Assembly: GCA_025769875.1 (NCBI GenBank)
Contig: JAGFNK010000027.1
Span: forward strand, 124,001-188,000
Reading direction: 5' to 3'
DNA length: 64,000 bases
Source: Russula earlei
Lineage: Eukaryota; Basidiomycota; Agaricomycetes; Russulales; Russulaceae
Shown here: piece by piece, positions 21,511-30,845 of the stretch
How positions within the stretch are numbered: the first letter of the stretch is position 1
Layout of the letters: each line of letters starts with the position of its first letter
Program-made: the position numbers and the translations under genes
The notes under the pieces: model-generated
What the model was told of the DNA's origin: nothing
The model's database searches: none
Seen by the model: only the letters and a program-made list of their open reading frames with translations

Positions 21511-23039
21511 TCAGAGTTTGGCACTTGTGGGGGTCGAATCCATCCTAATCACAATCTTTCCAAAGTGGTCTCCGCGGGAAAGAAGGTCAAAGCCCTCCTC
21601 AGCATTCTCGAGTCCATCCAGCACGTGCGACACGATGGGCGTGATCCGGTGCCGAGCGATGAAATCCGTCGCGGCCTGAAGATCCGCCTTGGAACCCATC
21701 GTCGAGCCTAAGATTCAACGAATGAGGACGAGGCTGAAGACGACAGAAAAGGCAAAATGACCGACCGATCAGCCGTTGATTTCTCAACACCTCGCGCATC
21801 GTAAGCGATGCTTGCCGCGCGACCGTCATCCCATAGAGCACGATGCGTCCACCGGGACGTAGCACGCGGCTGACCTGTTGGGCGATCGAGCCGCCGGCAG
21901 AATCGATGACCGAGTCGAGGAGCGACCCGCCCAGGATGCTTCCGAGCTCCATGGGCCAATCGTCTGTCGGTCATATGGACGTGGCCACGATCGCCATGTT
22001 GTGAGAAGGAACCCCCATAAGGAGGGACAAGGCGAAGGAGGGCAAGCGGACCGACCGTGGGTGTAGTTCACGCCGCCGGCGGCGCCGAGGGCGACGGCGC
22101 GCGCGATTTTGGCATCGGAGCCGCTGGTGACGTATACTCGCGCGCCGAGCGCAAGGCACAGCTGCAACGCGGTGAGCGCGACGCCGCCGCCGATACCTGT
22201 AAGCAAGACCGTGTGTGCACATCCGACGCGTGCGTTCACGACGGCAGCCCTGTTGCGTGGGGCGACATGTCGTGCCAGAGGGAGGGGCGTGGGGGTCGGG
22301 CGGACGTCGGCGAGCGGTATGGACTGGTGTATGCGGTGTGCGATGACGCACCTCCATGCGGTGACGCCCGCGACGGGCCAGGCGGCTGCACGCAGGTCGT
22401 CGAGGTGGGCAGGCGTGCGTATGACGTGCTCGCGCGCGACGACGACGTACGTGGAGAAGGTGCCGATGGGCGGATGGTCTCCGCCTCCGAGAATGCCGAA
22501 ACTGGCACCGAGCGTTCGTGTCGCGGTTACGTTTCGGTGGTGTGAGGATGGCCGAGTGCTTACGGGCCTTCGGGAGCAAGCGGATGGCTCTCCCATCCGC
22601 GCATCGGAACGAGGAAGACGTGCTCGTTCAAAAGTTCGTCGCGGTCTCCGTCGTCGTGAGCGGCAACGACAGTTCCTGAGGGTCGGGATCGGACGGATGG
22701 TCGGTGAGAGCCTGAAGCCCCAACCCAACCCACACAGGAAGGAACACCGACCTGCGCCATCTGCGCCAAGCGTGCGACCGGGGACGATTCCCGGGTACTG
22801 ACCCTTTCGGGTCCAGAGCTAATATATCAAAAAGGTCGGGGCATCACGATGTCGCCCTCTTGGGAAGGGTGACCCTGGCAGACCTCTCTGTGGTTGAAAC
22901 CGGCCGCGTTGATCTTCACGAGTACTTCACCGTGCTTGAGCGCTGGAACGGGCCTCTCCACGACACGCAGGCCATAATGCATGGACTGACGTAAAGGGTC
23001 GGGCCCGCTGTGTAGAATGAGAGCAGTGCACACCGGCAT
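21511..23039 (-). CDS. MDR-family zinc-type alcohol dehydrogenase / quinone oxidoreductase-like
   Basis: Seven exons (22884-23039, 22752-22818, 22564-22675, 22352-22501, 22056-22249, 21766-21963, 21511-21707) join in phase to 357 residues, the usual length of the medium-chain dehydrogenase/reductase superfamily. The N-terminal GroES-like fold is seen as VVERPVPALKHGEVLVKINAAGFNHRE and YPGIVPGRTLGADGAG. The Rossmann part has the nucleotide-binding glycine motif TGIGGGVA, with GARVYVTSG after it, then SVIDSAGG and GGRIVLYG. The classical structural-zinc cysteine cluster is not evident, so it is more like the YogA/quinone-oxidoreductase branch. Substrate unknown. The start at 23039 is chosen because it begins the conserved N-terminus; an upstream in-frame ATG at 23180 adds residues with no family resemblance. 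Convergent to NLR C; a decayed copy of exon 4 lies at 15495-15661. Confidence 0.9.
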
Positions 23040-23445
23040 GGGAGTGATTTTAGGTGAGGTGAGTGAGATGCACCCCCACCCACACCCACATTGCGGTTCC
23101 TGATCCGGCAAGTTCGGCGTGCCCGAGTTGTGTACGCAGCTTATGTCGTCGCCGACCACAGCCACAGCAGACTGGGACACTTGGAAATGCCGTCTCTCTC
23201 AGCTCAATTCCGGTATCAGCGGGTTCTCCAAGGTCCCATCTCGTTATCGAAGTTTACCCGGCAATTGCTCCGTTATATTGTGTTTTAGGAAGCGCCTTCC
23301 TATATCCACCACCGCCCGTGGAGATGTGGCAGGGAGGGACACAGTGCCACTGCCGTATCCCCCTTCAATCCTTCCAGATTACTTATAGTCGGACCTAACC
23401 AGACAACTCCCCTCCTCCTTTCCCTGCTCCCTCACCCTTGCGCCC
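23040..23445. promoter_or_regulatory. divergent promoter region, dehydrogenase / kinase-like gene 1
   Basis: 406 bp between two divergent start codons. It must hold both promoters. A CT-rich stretch (about 23402-23435) lies just before the plus-strand ATG, as is common in fungal promoters. No specific factor site is claimed. Confidence 0.4.
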
Positions 23446-24248
23446 ATGACGATCTCGTTTTCACCTTACAACGGTTCCCTCACCGTCCGATTCAGCCAGA
23501 TGGTCGAGTTCAAACTTTTCCCCTGGTTTGGCGAGGCCTATTCGGCTTATGCCTGTCTCAACTATCCATTATTCGGCATCAGCCAGCAAGTGCAACGGAT
23601 TTTCCCCCAGTATGTCCCGGAAGACAAGGAGTCAGTGAATGTCTTCGCTGCGACGCTGGAATTTTCGGGGCCAGACGACGGCGTCCCCAAGGATGTATGT
23701 CTGAAGCTCGCGCGCTGGGGTAGATGAGGTAGTGCGCTTGAGCCACGAAGCTTCCATCTATCGGAAAGAGCTCGTCAAGCTCTGGGGAATTGCCGTGCCC
23801 CGGATGTATGGCTTCTTCATTGGACATTACGACGACGAGCCGGTGGCATGTCTTTTGCTGGAGCTATGCCCTGGTCCCAAAGTCCCACTGCACGATGTGG
23901 AGGAGTTCATGTGCGTCCGTCTCCTTTCGTTTTCCAAATTCCTAGATTGACTCTGGTTTCAAACTAATCAGTCGGGTCGCGATGCAGAACGTGCGCAAAG
24001 TGCACACTTTCGGTATCACGCAAAATATGCCGCTCAAATTGCACCATTTCGTCATGAAAGACAACAGGGTGCTACTCGTCGACTTTTCGCGTGCGGTGGT
24101 GCACCGATGCAATAACGCGATGCCCGTATATAGCAATCAGCGATTTTGTCTCAACAGGGAGGATGCGCGAAAGGACGACGGACATGATTGCGGGGCGACG
24201 ATGACGGTCGCTGCGGCATGGATGCGTGCCGCATCCTTACGATGTTGA
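23446..24248 (+). CDS. small kinase-fold protein 1 (uncharacterised basidiomycete family)
   Basis: Two exons, 23446-23910 and 23972-24248. The protein resembles the small protein-kinase/APH-fold proteins common in mushrooms: an N-lobe strand CLKLARW, a helix with EASIYRKELVKL, a hinge-like VACLLLELC and, in exon 2, HHFVMKDNRVLLVDFSRAVVHRC, equivalent to the catalytic and metal-binding loops. The usual HxD catalytic Asp is not seen (QNMPLKLHHF at that place), so it may be a pseudokinase. The frame is broken once, at a run of four G at 23717-23720: one G too many turns the conserved DEVV into a stop. The gene at 26296 has the same architecture and no break. I cannot assign a substrate. Confidence 0.6.
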
Positions 24249-24910
24249 CGATGAGACGATGGGATTGTGTATTTTACCCTCGGTTTTACTGTTCCGTGTA
24301 CTTTGTAATTTTAATTATAATTATAATGGACTGATGTGTTAAGCTCTTTGTGCTCTGTGAACGATGGGCCTGGGGAGCCATGTACTTCTGCGCAAGCGAG
24401 TGGTGCGTACCGATATCAACTGCAATGGGCATGGCCCTGAAAATGTTTTTTCTCACATCTTTAGTATCGCGAATAGCGGAGATGCATGAATGAAATGGCA
24501 CCGTGATGACTCTGACCGTTCACAACCGGCAGGTTACAAGGACATCCCAGGCCCGACAGTTAACCGGTGGCGCCCTCAGACGTGGCAAGGTCGGGAGACC
24601 TTGGCTTGCAGGTGAGACCGTGCGAATACGCGATGGAGATCACACCAAATCCGAATCACAGCTGAAAGTAGCGCGCAGACAAACCAGGTGCAGTCGAGAA
24701 TAAAAATGCCCAGATGGACAGGAGAGAGAAAGGGAGTGGTGATGTGGTGATAGATTGCTAAGAATATGCAGGTTGGTAGGGCCAAGAACAAAGATATTAA
24801 CTCATGATGATGAGAGATGAATACGACAGACTTTTCTACGGCCTGACTCTTTTTCGCGCAGAAAAAAAAGGCGGTGCCGACACTCCGACCGACCACTCTA
24901 CTCCTCAATC
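24249..24910. other. intergenic, 3' regions of kinase-like 1 and HSP10
   Basis: About 660 bp between convergent genes. Contains a short AT repeat (about 24303-24328) at the point where the homology with the duplicated copy at 25503 fades. No gene recognised. Confidence 0.5.
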
Positions 24911-25382
24911 TTAGCCTAAAATCTCCGAATCCTTGAAGAGGAAGTATTCCTATAATTCCACCCACGCGGAGAATAACATTTACCCCGGTCAGTCGCACAT
25001 AAGAGAAAGAAGAAGGGAGCACGGGACACGCACCTCTTCGCCCACTTTGATAGAATTCCCGCCCCAACCGGGCAACAGCACCCTATCGCCCGCCTTGACA
25101 GCCGTGGGCACGATGCGGCCCTCCTTGTCGGGTGCGCCGGGCCCGACGGCGATCACGGTTGCTTCGGGGAGGGGGTTGGACGTCGCGGAGGTCGGGAGGA
25201 AGATTCCTGCGGCTGTTTTCTGTGTACGTTGTTGACCACCACGATCCATTCGTCCGTTAGCGAGGAAATGGAGACGAAGGAATGAAACAACATACGGTCT
25301 CCGGTTTAAAGCGTTGGACGAGGACACGGTCGAGGAGGGGGACAAGGGATCTGATAGACTTGAAGGTAGCTTGGGCAGCCAT
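24911..25382 (-). CDS. HSP10: 10 kDa mitochondrial co-chaperonin
   Basis: Three exons: 25296-25382, 25034-25219 and 24911-24949, about 103 residues, normal for HSP10/GroES. It forms the heptameric lid of HSP60 in the mitochondrial matrix. Visible family features are SLVPLLDRVLVQR, the mobile loop KTAAGIFLPTS, then VIAVGPGAPDKEGR and DRVLLPGWGGNSIKVGEEEYFLFKDSEIL, split over the last two exons. At the end the frame closes after EILG at 24911-24913, whereas the family ends in about EILAKIEE. Removing one base at 24914-24915 would let the frame run to the stop at 24898-24900, so one extra base in the sequence is likely. Two CACGTG motifs lie about 90-110 bp upstream of the start, next to an inserted pseudogene fragment. 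Confidence 0.95.
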
Positions 25383-25469
25383 TAGTGAAAGTGGGGGTGT
25401 AAAGGGACGCGACGGGGATGAGCAGTTGAAGCCACGTAATGCACCAAAAATTCATTATTTGCCGGAACT

Positions 25470-25490
25470 CACGTGGGCACATACCACGTG
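25470..25490. promoter_or_regulatory. HSP10: paired CACGTG E-boxes upstream of HSP10
   Basis: CACGTG occurs at 25470-25475 and again at 25485-25490, 15 bp apart and roughly 90-110 bp upstream of the HSP10 start. CACGTG is the core bound by bHLH factors such as Cbf1. Function here is inferred from sequence and position only. Confidence 0.35.
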
Positions 25491-25502
25491 AGGACATTAG
25501 CC

Positions 25503-25830
25503 GAGTCGGGTCGCGATGTAGAACGTGCGCAAAGTGCACACTTTCGGTAAGCAAAATATGCCACTGAAAGACAACAAGATGCTAATCGTCGACTTTTCGC
25601 TTGTGGTGGTGCACCGCGATGCAATAACGCGATGATCAGCCGTTTTGTCTCAACCGGGAGGACGCGCGGAAGGACGACGAACATGAATGACCATTGCTGC
25701 GGAATGGACGCGTTGCCGTATCCTTACGATGTTGACGATGCGATGATGAGATTATCGTATTTTTACACTGTTCCGAGTACTTTGTAATTTTAATTCTAAT
25801 TGGCCAGTATGTCAAGCTCTTTCTTTGTGC
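25503..25830 (+). pseudogene. 5'-truncated copy of kinase-like gene 1
   Basis: Begins abruptly with GAGTCGGGTCGCGATG and follows kinase-like gene 1 from its second exon (23972) to its 3' end (about 24310), with the same LIVDFS...VVHR core and the shared TACTTTGTAATTTTAATT 3' flank. It has an in-frame stop (TAG replacing CAG right after GCGATG), a deletion that removes the LHHFVMK region, and several indels. Exon 1 is missing. It sits immediately upstream of HSP10 and of kinase-like gene 2. Confidence 0.8.
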
Positions 25831-26295
25831 CTTTTGATCGGCTCTTAGAATCGCCGCATTACTGAATGCTTTGGATCCTCCTTTCCTTGCTGACTGTCGT
25901 CCGGCTTAACGAAACCTTATATCGAATCTTACTGCTGGGGATGCCAACAACAACCGCAATTTGATGTCGTTTGAATGACAGTCTATCCCCCAGAGTTCGT
26001 ATAAATCGTCGCTTCCATGACCTTCACTAGCTAGCTCGACGGCACCGTGGTAACACCTGAGCTCGTGTCGAGTCTTAGCATCCACCTTTCCGCGTGTGAT
26101 GACTTCGTGGCAAGGCCATCTCTATCCACTACCCACTTACCACAAACCCAAAGCATCTCGTGGCCCACGATATGGCTATTAATTTCCATACTATGGTGGA
26201 TGAGAAGGGACTCTTTGATTTTCCTCGTCCCCCCTCCCCCTCCCGTCCCTCCCAATACAGCCTACGCCATTCCTGCCCTCGAACTTAGGACCTAG
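25831..26295. other. upstream region of kinase-like gene 2
   Basis: About 465 bp without a recognised gene. A C/T-rich tract (26225-26250) lies just before the start of the next gene. No specific site is claimed. Confidence 0.4.
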
Positions 26296-27316
26296 ATGGG
26301 GACAACCATTCGCAGCGCCCCTCCAGACTCGACCCCACAAGCACCCACGATGGCCACCCGCAGCACGCTCACAATCAAATTCGACGCCGACCGCCGCTGT
26401 CTGCTCTCCGCCGAGTCCCCGACGCCCATCCACGTCCTCGCGCTGCCGACACAAGCTCTCTCGGGCAACCGCGCGCTGGCCTCCCTCTCCGCCAAAATGC
26501 GGCGGGCTCCTCCCCCCGTCGCCGCGGACGATACCCCGGCGACGCGGCGCCGCCCCCGGCGCGTCTTCGCGGCCGACATCGCGTCCGTCGCGATCGACAC
26601 GGCCAACACCGCCGACGGGGGCGTGGCGGCTCTCGCCGCGGCCAACGCGATGCCCGTGCGGGCCTGTCTCAAGTACGCAGAGGGCGCGGACGAGGTCGAC
26701 GCGCTGCGCCGCGAGGCGACGCTGTACGGTCGCGAGCTCGCCGCGCTCGCGGGCGTTGCGGTGCCCCGGACGTACGGGCTCTACGTGGGCGGCACGGAAG
26801 CTGTGCCGATCGCCTGTCTCGTCATGGAACTTTGCGTCGGCGCCGAGGTGCGCAGGAGCGCCGACGAGCTTGGGTGCGTGCCGCTTCCGCCTCTTCCGGG
26901 CCCCGCTGACGCGACTCGCCCCCCACCCTTTCCCCCCCTTTTTTTTTTTTTTTTTTTGGGGGGGGGGACCTTTTTGGCTGTGGACTCGCGTTTGTGTGCG
27001 CGCACGTAGTCGCTTGGCGATTTTGGCGCTATGCAAGGTTCATGCCGTCGGTGTGATGCACAATACGCCCCTTGACCTCCGTCATTTCGTCATGAAGGGA
27101 AAGAAGGTCTTCCTCGTCGACTTTGCGCTCGCAGTGGTACACCGGTGCGAGAATGCCCATCCCGTCCTGTGGGACAAAAACTTTAGCCCGGTTGTGGCTG
27201 CACCACACGACCTGGCGGAATGCACGGAGTTGGTAGAAGCGGAGCGAAACATTTTTTCGCAGGTTGGCGAAAATCTGCCAATGAAGATCTCCCCGTCATT
27301 TGTTCGGTTGCAATGA
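26296..27316 (+). CDS. small kinase-fold protein 2 (uncharacterised basidiomycete family)
   Basis: Two exons, 26296-26873 and 27010-27316, intron 26874-27009. About 294 residues, same layout as the gene at 23446: CLKYAEG, EATLYGRELAAL, a hinge IACLVMELC, then in exon 2 MHNTPLDLRHFVMKGKKVFLVDFALAVVHRC. This resembles the catalytic and magnesium loops of the protein-kinase/APH fold, but the HxD Asp is again displaced. An alternative start is the ATG at 26350, which begins the part conserved with copy 1. The intron is unusually long (136 nt) and holds a C-T-G homopolymer block. Exon 1 is very GC-rich compared with exon 2. Intact frame. No substrate can be assigned. Confidence 0.65.
26932..26967. 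repeat. C7-T19-G10 homopolymer block in an intron
   Basis: Seven C, then nineteen T, then ten G in a row inside the intron of kinase-like gene 2. The C and G ends could pair with each other. Homopolymer lengths here are likely to be unreliable. Confidence 0.8.
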
Positions 27317-27442
27317 CTCTCCGAGGAATCTGTAGTGCACGTACATCAAGTCATTTTCTCTCATCTCTATTCTCCTTTATGTGGATCATGCACCGATTAG
27401 ATATAATGTTTATTAACAAAATTCAAGCCCGAAATAGGTTTC

Positions 27443-30400
27443 TTAATTAGAGTCATCGGCCTCATCTACGTCTACGTCCATAGCATCCTCCTCCAATCGC
27501 ATCGCCTCCACACTTTCATAAGGGATTCTATCCCGGAACCACCTCCCTTCTAAACAGTCCACTCTACACAACCCCGACCCAGTCGCGGATGCGAGCAACC
27601 CAGTGGCAGCCAGCCCGGCTCCGTTGTGCCACGCGACGCGCTGCACGCCCACCGACGGATGCCACGCGCCGCCGCCTCCCTCCGGTCGCTCTGCCATCTC
27701 GCGAGGCTTGAAGTGGTCCAGCATTCGAAAACGCCGCTCCCTGCGACTGTAGTCCAGTTGATACACGCGGTGCACGAGAAACGGCTATTTTGTTTACCCA
27801 CTCGGATCAGTCCGAAACCGAGATTGACACGAGCGTTTACGTGTCCGCACCACCAAACGATCAAGAAACAAATGAACTCACCACATAACCTCCACGCCGC
27901 GTCGAACGTAAGCCGTTCGTCGTGCAGCATGTGCCATCCGCGGAGCCGACCGCTAGTTGCGGATGATAGTCCGACGCGTTCACACTCTGTCCGTCCAATG
28001 CATCACATGAGCCCCTTTGACTGCCAGCCAGGCAAGCAGACTTACCCATACCGGCCCGCCAAGGTACATGAGTGCGTGGCCTCTCCCCAGCGTGCTCGGT
28101 GATAACGAGTATGATTTGATCGTGTTTTCATGATCAATCGTTACCACGGCACTCAAATATGGTGAATACGCGACGCTGTTGATGGCATCTACAGTAGTCA
28201 GTGCGTCGGGAGATCTTCAAGCAAACCAAGTCTTAAGGGCACCTCGAGTACGATTAAACACATGACCACCAGGTTCCCGGATGTCTGTGAGGCACTGAAG
28301 GCCGTCATAGCCCCCACTGGCAATCACGGTAGGGCCATTTCCATGCCGATCAGGTACGCGAACCCACGCCAGAGCGCGGATGGCACACTGATGCACGCAA
28401 TAATACCCTATGGGTAAGGCAGCTGTGGTACTAAATTTAAACTCGATCTGAACACGAAGCCGAGTGCCAGCTCACGCTCAGAGGGTGACCGTAGTGCCCG
28501 ACCGAGATTGTAGACCACAACAACGCCTGTGATGGCATCAGTCGCCGATCAACTGTTTTCGAACCAATGTGACTGGATACCATTTGCTAGCCCTGCCGCC
28601 ATCAATTCGCTGTTTCCCCAATCTAGCACACAAAACGCCGCTTCTTCGAGTTCAATGCGAAGGATAGGCTTGGGGGGTTTCACTGCCAGGCGTTAGCGTT
28701 TTGAACTGCAAGCACTTGGAGGCCTCACCATAGACGGGATTCGTTGCCAACGATGGTTGTGCAGGTGCTAGATCCGACGGGTACGGAACGGCATATACAG
28801 ATAAGGAGCCATCTTCGAATATCCCAGCAAGCAGGCCCAGTTTTCTTGGAGTGGCCGGGGAATGCTCTGACAGCTTTTGGTCGCTTCATAAACTTTGTGA
28901 ACTCGTTGCGGAGAAATCAGGGTACATACGGGATCGTGTGAAGGCAAGGGACACCATTTAAGCTCCAACGCTGGACCGCTCTCTATGCATAGCACCATTT
29001 CACAGCGCATTTCTCCCTTGTCATCACCAGATCCCTCTGTACCGACTGACGGGCCTAGGCTCCATAATTGCATGCAGGAGCGAAGAGGACGCGTGACTTT
29101 GACACCGATCTCGGGAGAGTGCGTGCGCGAAGGGAGCGGCGCGACGATGAGGTATTGCTTATAGAAGCAGCCTAGCTCGGGACAAAACATCAAAGGGACC
29201 ATCAAAAGGGACCCCAACCTTCCAGACAGACTTTTTTCTCACCTGGTCGGTCGTCCGGGTGGATAGGACACCATTCAAGACCCCAGACGGACGCGCCGGC
29301 GTTGAACACATGGGCGCGGCTTTCCGGAAAGAACTGGGCTGTGTGTAAAGAAAACGGGGCAAGATCCAATCAGCGCACCGAGGAAAAGAGGTGCCGAACG
29401 AGGCAGAGTGGAGCGGGGAGGGTGAGCTTACACAGTTTTTGTGTCCCGAGCGTCCTGAGGTTGACAGGGGTTTGTTCCCCAAACGGACCGAAATCGCATG
29501 GTATGGGTGGGGCAGCAGCATCGTCGCCTCCACTGGCACTGTTCCCTCCGTCCGTCGGTAGATAGGCGATCCCATCTCTGACGCAAGTGGGTCAAAAGGC
29601 CGGCGCGTAACATCCAACGAGAGAAAGAAAAAAAATGGAGGCGACACACACTCGGCGCGAAGCAGAACTGCCGATCCCTCCGGCAGGGCAACGTCCGCAT
29701 AGACCAATGGCCTGCGCGCGCGCTCGTCTAGGATCGGCACCGGCGTCGCAGTGTCCCCACCGGCGAGCTGCTCGCGAGCAGCACCGACGCGCTTCAAAAT
29801 TTCGGCTTCCCTGAACCAACCAAGGTCTTCGACCATCTGCCACACCGGGCCTGGACCAACGTTCGCTCCCCAGCCCTTGCCCACTCTACGCGTGAGCTGC
29901 GGGTTGGCCGCATACGCGTTGGACGGCACGATCTCGTTCGGCGCGAAAAGCAGCGGCGCGTGCCGCAGACGCTCGACGCGCACTGCCGCCGCCGACGTAG
30001 ATGCGGATTCTGCCGTTGCCGCTGCCGTTGGGCCGGAGAAGAGCGGGACGGGTCGATGGCGGTGGTGGATGTTCGGGTTCGGGAGCGCGTAGTTGTGTCT
30101 CGCGGGTGTGATCGTGGTGGGGTGTGTGGCGGTCGAGGCCGGTCTCTTCAGCCCGGTGGCGCTGGGAGCGGCGGCTTTCGCTTTTTGCTTCCCCTTCGCC
30201 TTTGCCGTGTCCTTGCCCTCGAGTCTGGCTTTGGCTTTGCCCTGACTCAGGCTGCTACTCTTCTTCGAGCGCCGCTTCGGCGAGCCGCCTTCGTGGCTAG
30301 AGTCAATCCCTGCACCCGCGACATCTCCCGGAGACGGAGCTGGGAGGCCATCGTCGCTGCTATCGTCATCGTCCAACGTGGCGCCTTGAGGGGCAGGAGA

Positions 30401-30529
30401 GGCAAAGTCGCTACCGCTCTCATCTCCGTGCTGGTTGTTTTCACGCTGCTCAGAAGGGCCTGGTTCCTCGTCTTGGTTGTGAAATAAGTAACTTTGACGT
30501 GCCTTGCGTGGTCGCAGATTGCGAGACAT
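27443..30529 (-). CDS. TFC6: transcription factor IIIC subunit 6 (tau 91-like), WD40 protein
   Basis: Eleven exons join in phase to 809 residues: 29652-30529, 29432-29577, 29243-29338, 28930-29171, 28729-28873, 28581-28682, 28476-28526, 28243-28422, 28046-28188, 27882-27986, 27443-27784. A basic, low-complexity N-terminus is followed by the conserved PLLFAPNEIVPSNAYAANP, WGANVGPGP and WFREAE segment of Tfc6/Sfc6. A beta-propeller comes next (SVWGLEWCP, YLIVAP, LELKWCPLP, VASGGYDG, INSVAYSP, ASDYHPQLAVGSADG, HRVYQLDY) and an acidic C-terminus ends it. TFIIIC binds the B box of tRNA genes and recruits TFIIIB for RNA polymerase III. The start at 30529 is preferred; an in-frame ATG at 30634 adds an unlikely hydrophobic leader. 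No frame errors across 11 exons. Confidence 0.9.
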
Positions 30530-30845
30530 GATCAAGCGGCCGTGCCGGTCGGACCGTGAACAGCTATCCCCATACCACTTCCTCCCCATTAACAGCAGAA
30601 AAAACGGAAATAACAAAAACACATGAGAACACACTATATATATGGGTGAGCCATCTCTAATTACTCAAAAAATGTCTGATCCTGGAAACAACGCCGACCC
30701 GCCCATTTCGTCCTCGTCCTCCTCACCATCAGGAGTGGGGTTAGGGTTTCCAACGTCATACCCTCTCAGCTGCCCTTTTTCTTCGTGCTCAACCGCCAGT
30801 TCAGGTTCAGGCTCGGCATCTAGATCCGGTAAGAATGGGTCCATC
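30530..30845. other. spacer upstream of TFC6 / 3' of PNS1
   Basis: 316 bp between the TFC6 start and the PNS1 stop. Holds the TFC6 promoter; a TATATATA stretch lies at about 30635-30641. No gene recognised. Confidence 0.4.

Noticed and set aside
26941..26967. T19-G10 run as a possible transposon tail or terminator
   Set aside because: It lies within a phase-consistent intron and has no flanking duplication or element; more likely a simple or error-prone tract.
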